DNA from: Cytophagales bacterium
GTDB lineage: Bacteria > Bacteroidota > Bacteroidia > Cytophagales > Cyclobacteriaceae
Length of the DNA: 64,000 nucleotides
NCBI GenBank assembly: GCA_033344775.1
Contig: JAWPMT010000005.1
Coordinates: 658,501 to 722,500, forward strand
Direction: 5' to 3'
The notes under the pieces were generated by a model. The model saw nothing but the letters and a program-made list of their open reading frames with translations. It made no database searches and was not told the origin of the DNA. The translations under genes and the position numbers were made by a program. Shown here in pieces: positions 60,786-64,000 of the stretch (position 1 is its first letter; every line of letters begins with the position of its first letter).

Positions 60786-61456
60786 TCAGCCAATGATTAT
60801 CTTTCGTTTGATAATAGACTTTACTCGCTCACTATCAGTGCCTTTTATTATAGCAACCAAACAACCTTTGTTACCTTTTGCTGCTTTATTGGTTATGATC
60901 GTGTTGAGTTCTCCTTGTGATACAGATGTTTCATCAATGGCTAGATAGGGACCAATGTTATCCGGGAAGACAACATAGTCTTCGGCATGTGACAGTTGGT
61001 CCCAGGCTGTATAATCACTCTGGTGAGAGAAGTACTGCTCTTCTAAGAGCTTGCCATTGACATGGAAGTATTTACCCAGGCTTTTACAACTTATCGGATT
61101 GGTATCGATGCACTGCTTTTAAAAAAGCCTCAAAATCTTTGGTCATGCGGGTGCCTTTTGCAACTAGCTCCAAATTTCTGGAAACTACTTCATTCATTGT
61201 TTCATTGAGCCAACGTCGACGCTTGACTTTCAAATAGCAGGCTTTACCACAAATAGGGAAGTCCTTGATGGTTACTCTTCAAAGAAGCCTTTAGAACTAA
61301 GTTTATGACCCAAAAATTCAGTAGGAGTCAATTCCTTCTCCACTAAACTGATCCAGTATCCTTCTGTTGATTTTTCAACTGCAGTGACCTCAAAGTAGGT
61401 CAGCATGCCTTCCGGCAACAATAACTCCCAAGCTGATGTGTCCAATCCTCTTTTTT
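60786..61456 (-). pseudogene. ISAon1-family transposase relic
   Basis: Reading leftward, fragments of an ISAon1-type transposase appear in several frames. The N-region shows AWELLLPEGMLTYFEV and LTPTEFLGHKLSSKGFFEE, then a stop. A shifted frame gives VTIKDFPICGKACYLKVKRR and KGTRMTKDFEAFLKAVHRYQ and then a stop. The second ORF begins degenerate and shows KYFHVNGKLLEEQYFSHQSD, DNIGPYLAIDETSVSQGELN and TIITNKAAKGNKGCLVAIIK, stopping at 60786. No terminal inverted repeats were identified. It lies between a chromosomal permease and the rRNA operon. Confidence 0.8.
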
Positions 61457-61509
61457 AAATCGAAATTAGACTATTCGAAGCTATTCCACAGGTTTTCCGC
61501 TTGATCCAT

Positions 61510-61630
61510 GGAAACGACCGGGGCGCGTAGCCTTACACTCCCACCTTCTACGGCAGCCGTAGTGGAACGAAACCATCAGCTCTGAGGCCCAGCTGAAGAA
61601 CTCTACGTCATATTTGATCCGATGTAACAA
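61510..61630 (-). pseudogene. 5S rRNA relic (3'-side copy, with palindrome)
   Basis: Plus strand pieces TTACACTCCCACC, TACGGCAG, ACCATCAGCTCTGAGG are in the order of the intact 5S (TTACTCTCCCACC, TACGGCAGT, ACCATCAGCGCTGAGG). Between them lies about 15 nt that complete the palindrome CTACGG-CAG-CCGTAG. It lies 3' of the rRNA terminator, so it should not be part of the mature operon. A further hairpin ACAATCCA-TCG-TGGATTGT follows near 61627. Confidence 0.6.
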
Positions 61631-61672
61631 TCCATCGTGGATTGTATCGAATGTAGCCTTTACGTTCAGGCA

Positions 61673-61703
61673 TAAAAAAACCCATTCAAATTAATGAATG
61701 GGT
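61673..61703 (-). terminator. rRNA operon terminator
   Basis: Minus strand ACCCATTCA, short loop, TGAATGGGT (complement of 61703 to 61680), then seven T. It lies just after the 5S 3' end. Confidence 0.85.
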
Positions 61704-61712
61704 CTTGTTAAA

Positions 61713-61825
<113 letters not shown>

Positions 61826-61845
61826 AGTCTTTAGCAACTTAGAAC

Positions 61846-61905
61846 GGGTGTCAGACACCCTCGGACTAGCAGTCCGTCTATCATCACTATAAAATCTTAG
61901 TCTGC
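61846..61905 (-). pseudogene. 5S 5'-end relic with two palindromes in the 23S-5S spacer
   Basis: GGGTGT-CAG-ACACCC (61846-61860) and CGGACT-AGC-AGTCCG (61862-61876) are perfect hairpins, followed by TCTATCATCACTATAAAATCTTA. That segment matches CTATAATCACCATAAAGTCTTT, the 5' end of the intact 5S, and the preceding CACCCTCG is shared too. So this is a partial, degenerate 5S copy with inserted palindromes. Confidence 0.55.
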
Positions 61906-61989
61906 TGATACTTCTTATCAGCACACATTAATATCCTTAACATGTTGTCAGAGTAAAAGATTCTGATCATTAATCGTTTTACAAGTATA

Positions 61990-64000
<2,011 letters not shown>

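Overview
The window comes from a member of the Bacteroidota, most likely a marine Cytophagales-type bacterium. The evidence is a secreted nuclease with a type IX secretion (T9SS) C-terminal sorting domain, a murA-DUF4290 gene pair, a MurA with Asp at the active-site Cys position, an ISAon1-type transposase relic, DUF2911 and DUF5908 proteins, and several promoters resembling the Bacteroidota -33 TTG / -7 TAnnTTTG pattern. No phage lysis, capsid or integrase gene is present.

Positions 1-15042 (minus strand) hold the proximal part of a phage-tail-like extracellular contractile injection system (eCIS; Afp/PVC/AlgoCIS type). In transcription order it encodes a DUF4255 cap/terminator, a 314-aa conserved-looking unknown (possible cap adaptor), one sheath, two tube proteins, a 49-aa DUF5908 protein, a LysM hub protein, a VgrG-like spike, a PAAR tip, a gp25-like wedge protein, a very large J-like baseplate protein (1452 aa), a 265-aa fibre-like protein and a second large wedge protein that runs off the left edge. 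Genes are tightly packed with many start/stop overlaps, so this is one operon. Tape measure, AAA+ ATPase, main fibre and cargo genes are not seen and should lie left of the window.

Positions 15385-30928 hold mostly secreted or envelope functions. These are two endonuclease/exonuclease/phosphatase (EEP) family proteins (one with four lamin-tail-like repeats and a T9SS signal), a DUF2911 protein, small secreted Ig-like proteins, a mannanase-like GH113 enzyme next to a protein with two sugar-binding domains, murA-DUF4290, a likely small peptide gene with its own terminator, an AIM24 protein and a bacillithiol-transferase-like DinB protein. Positions 31068-46130 hold a YigZ protein, a TPR protein, an acyltransferase / glycosyltransferase / sulfotransferase group, a 1088-aa BNR-propeller protein, a Gfo/Idh/MocA oxidoreductase, an ArsC-like protein, a lipoprotein with a dead beta-lactamase fold, and RDD and YqhA membrane proteins. 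Positions 46329-60747 hold an M42 peptidase, tRNA-Leu(GAG) flanked by two degenerate tRNA-Leu copies, an egtB-egtD ergothioneine operon, a large membrane-anchored propeller protein, a MATE exporter, a degenerate CD-NTase-like protein, an M3 peptidase and a MacB/FtsX-type permease.

The right end (60786-64000, minus strand) is an ISAon1 transposase relic followed by the 3' part of an rRNA operon: 23S (partial), a spacer holding a 5S 5'-end relic, an intact 5S, a terminator, and then a second degenerate 5S copy. The relic tRNA and 5S copies all carry short perfect palindromes that the intact copies lack. This recurring pattern is the most unusual non-coding signal in the window; the eCIS operon is the most important system.
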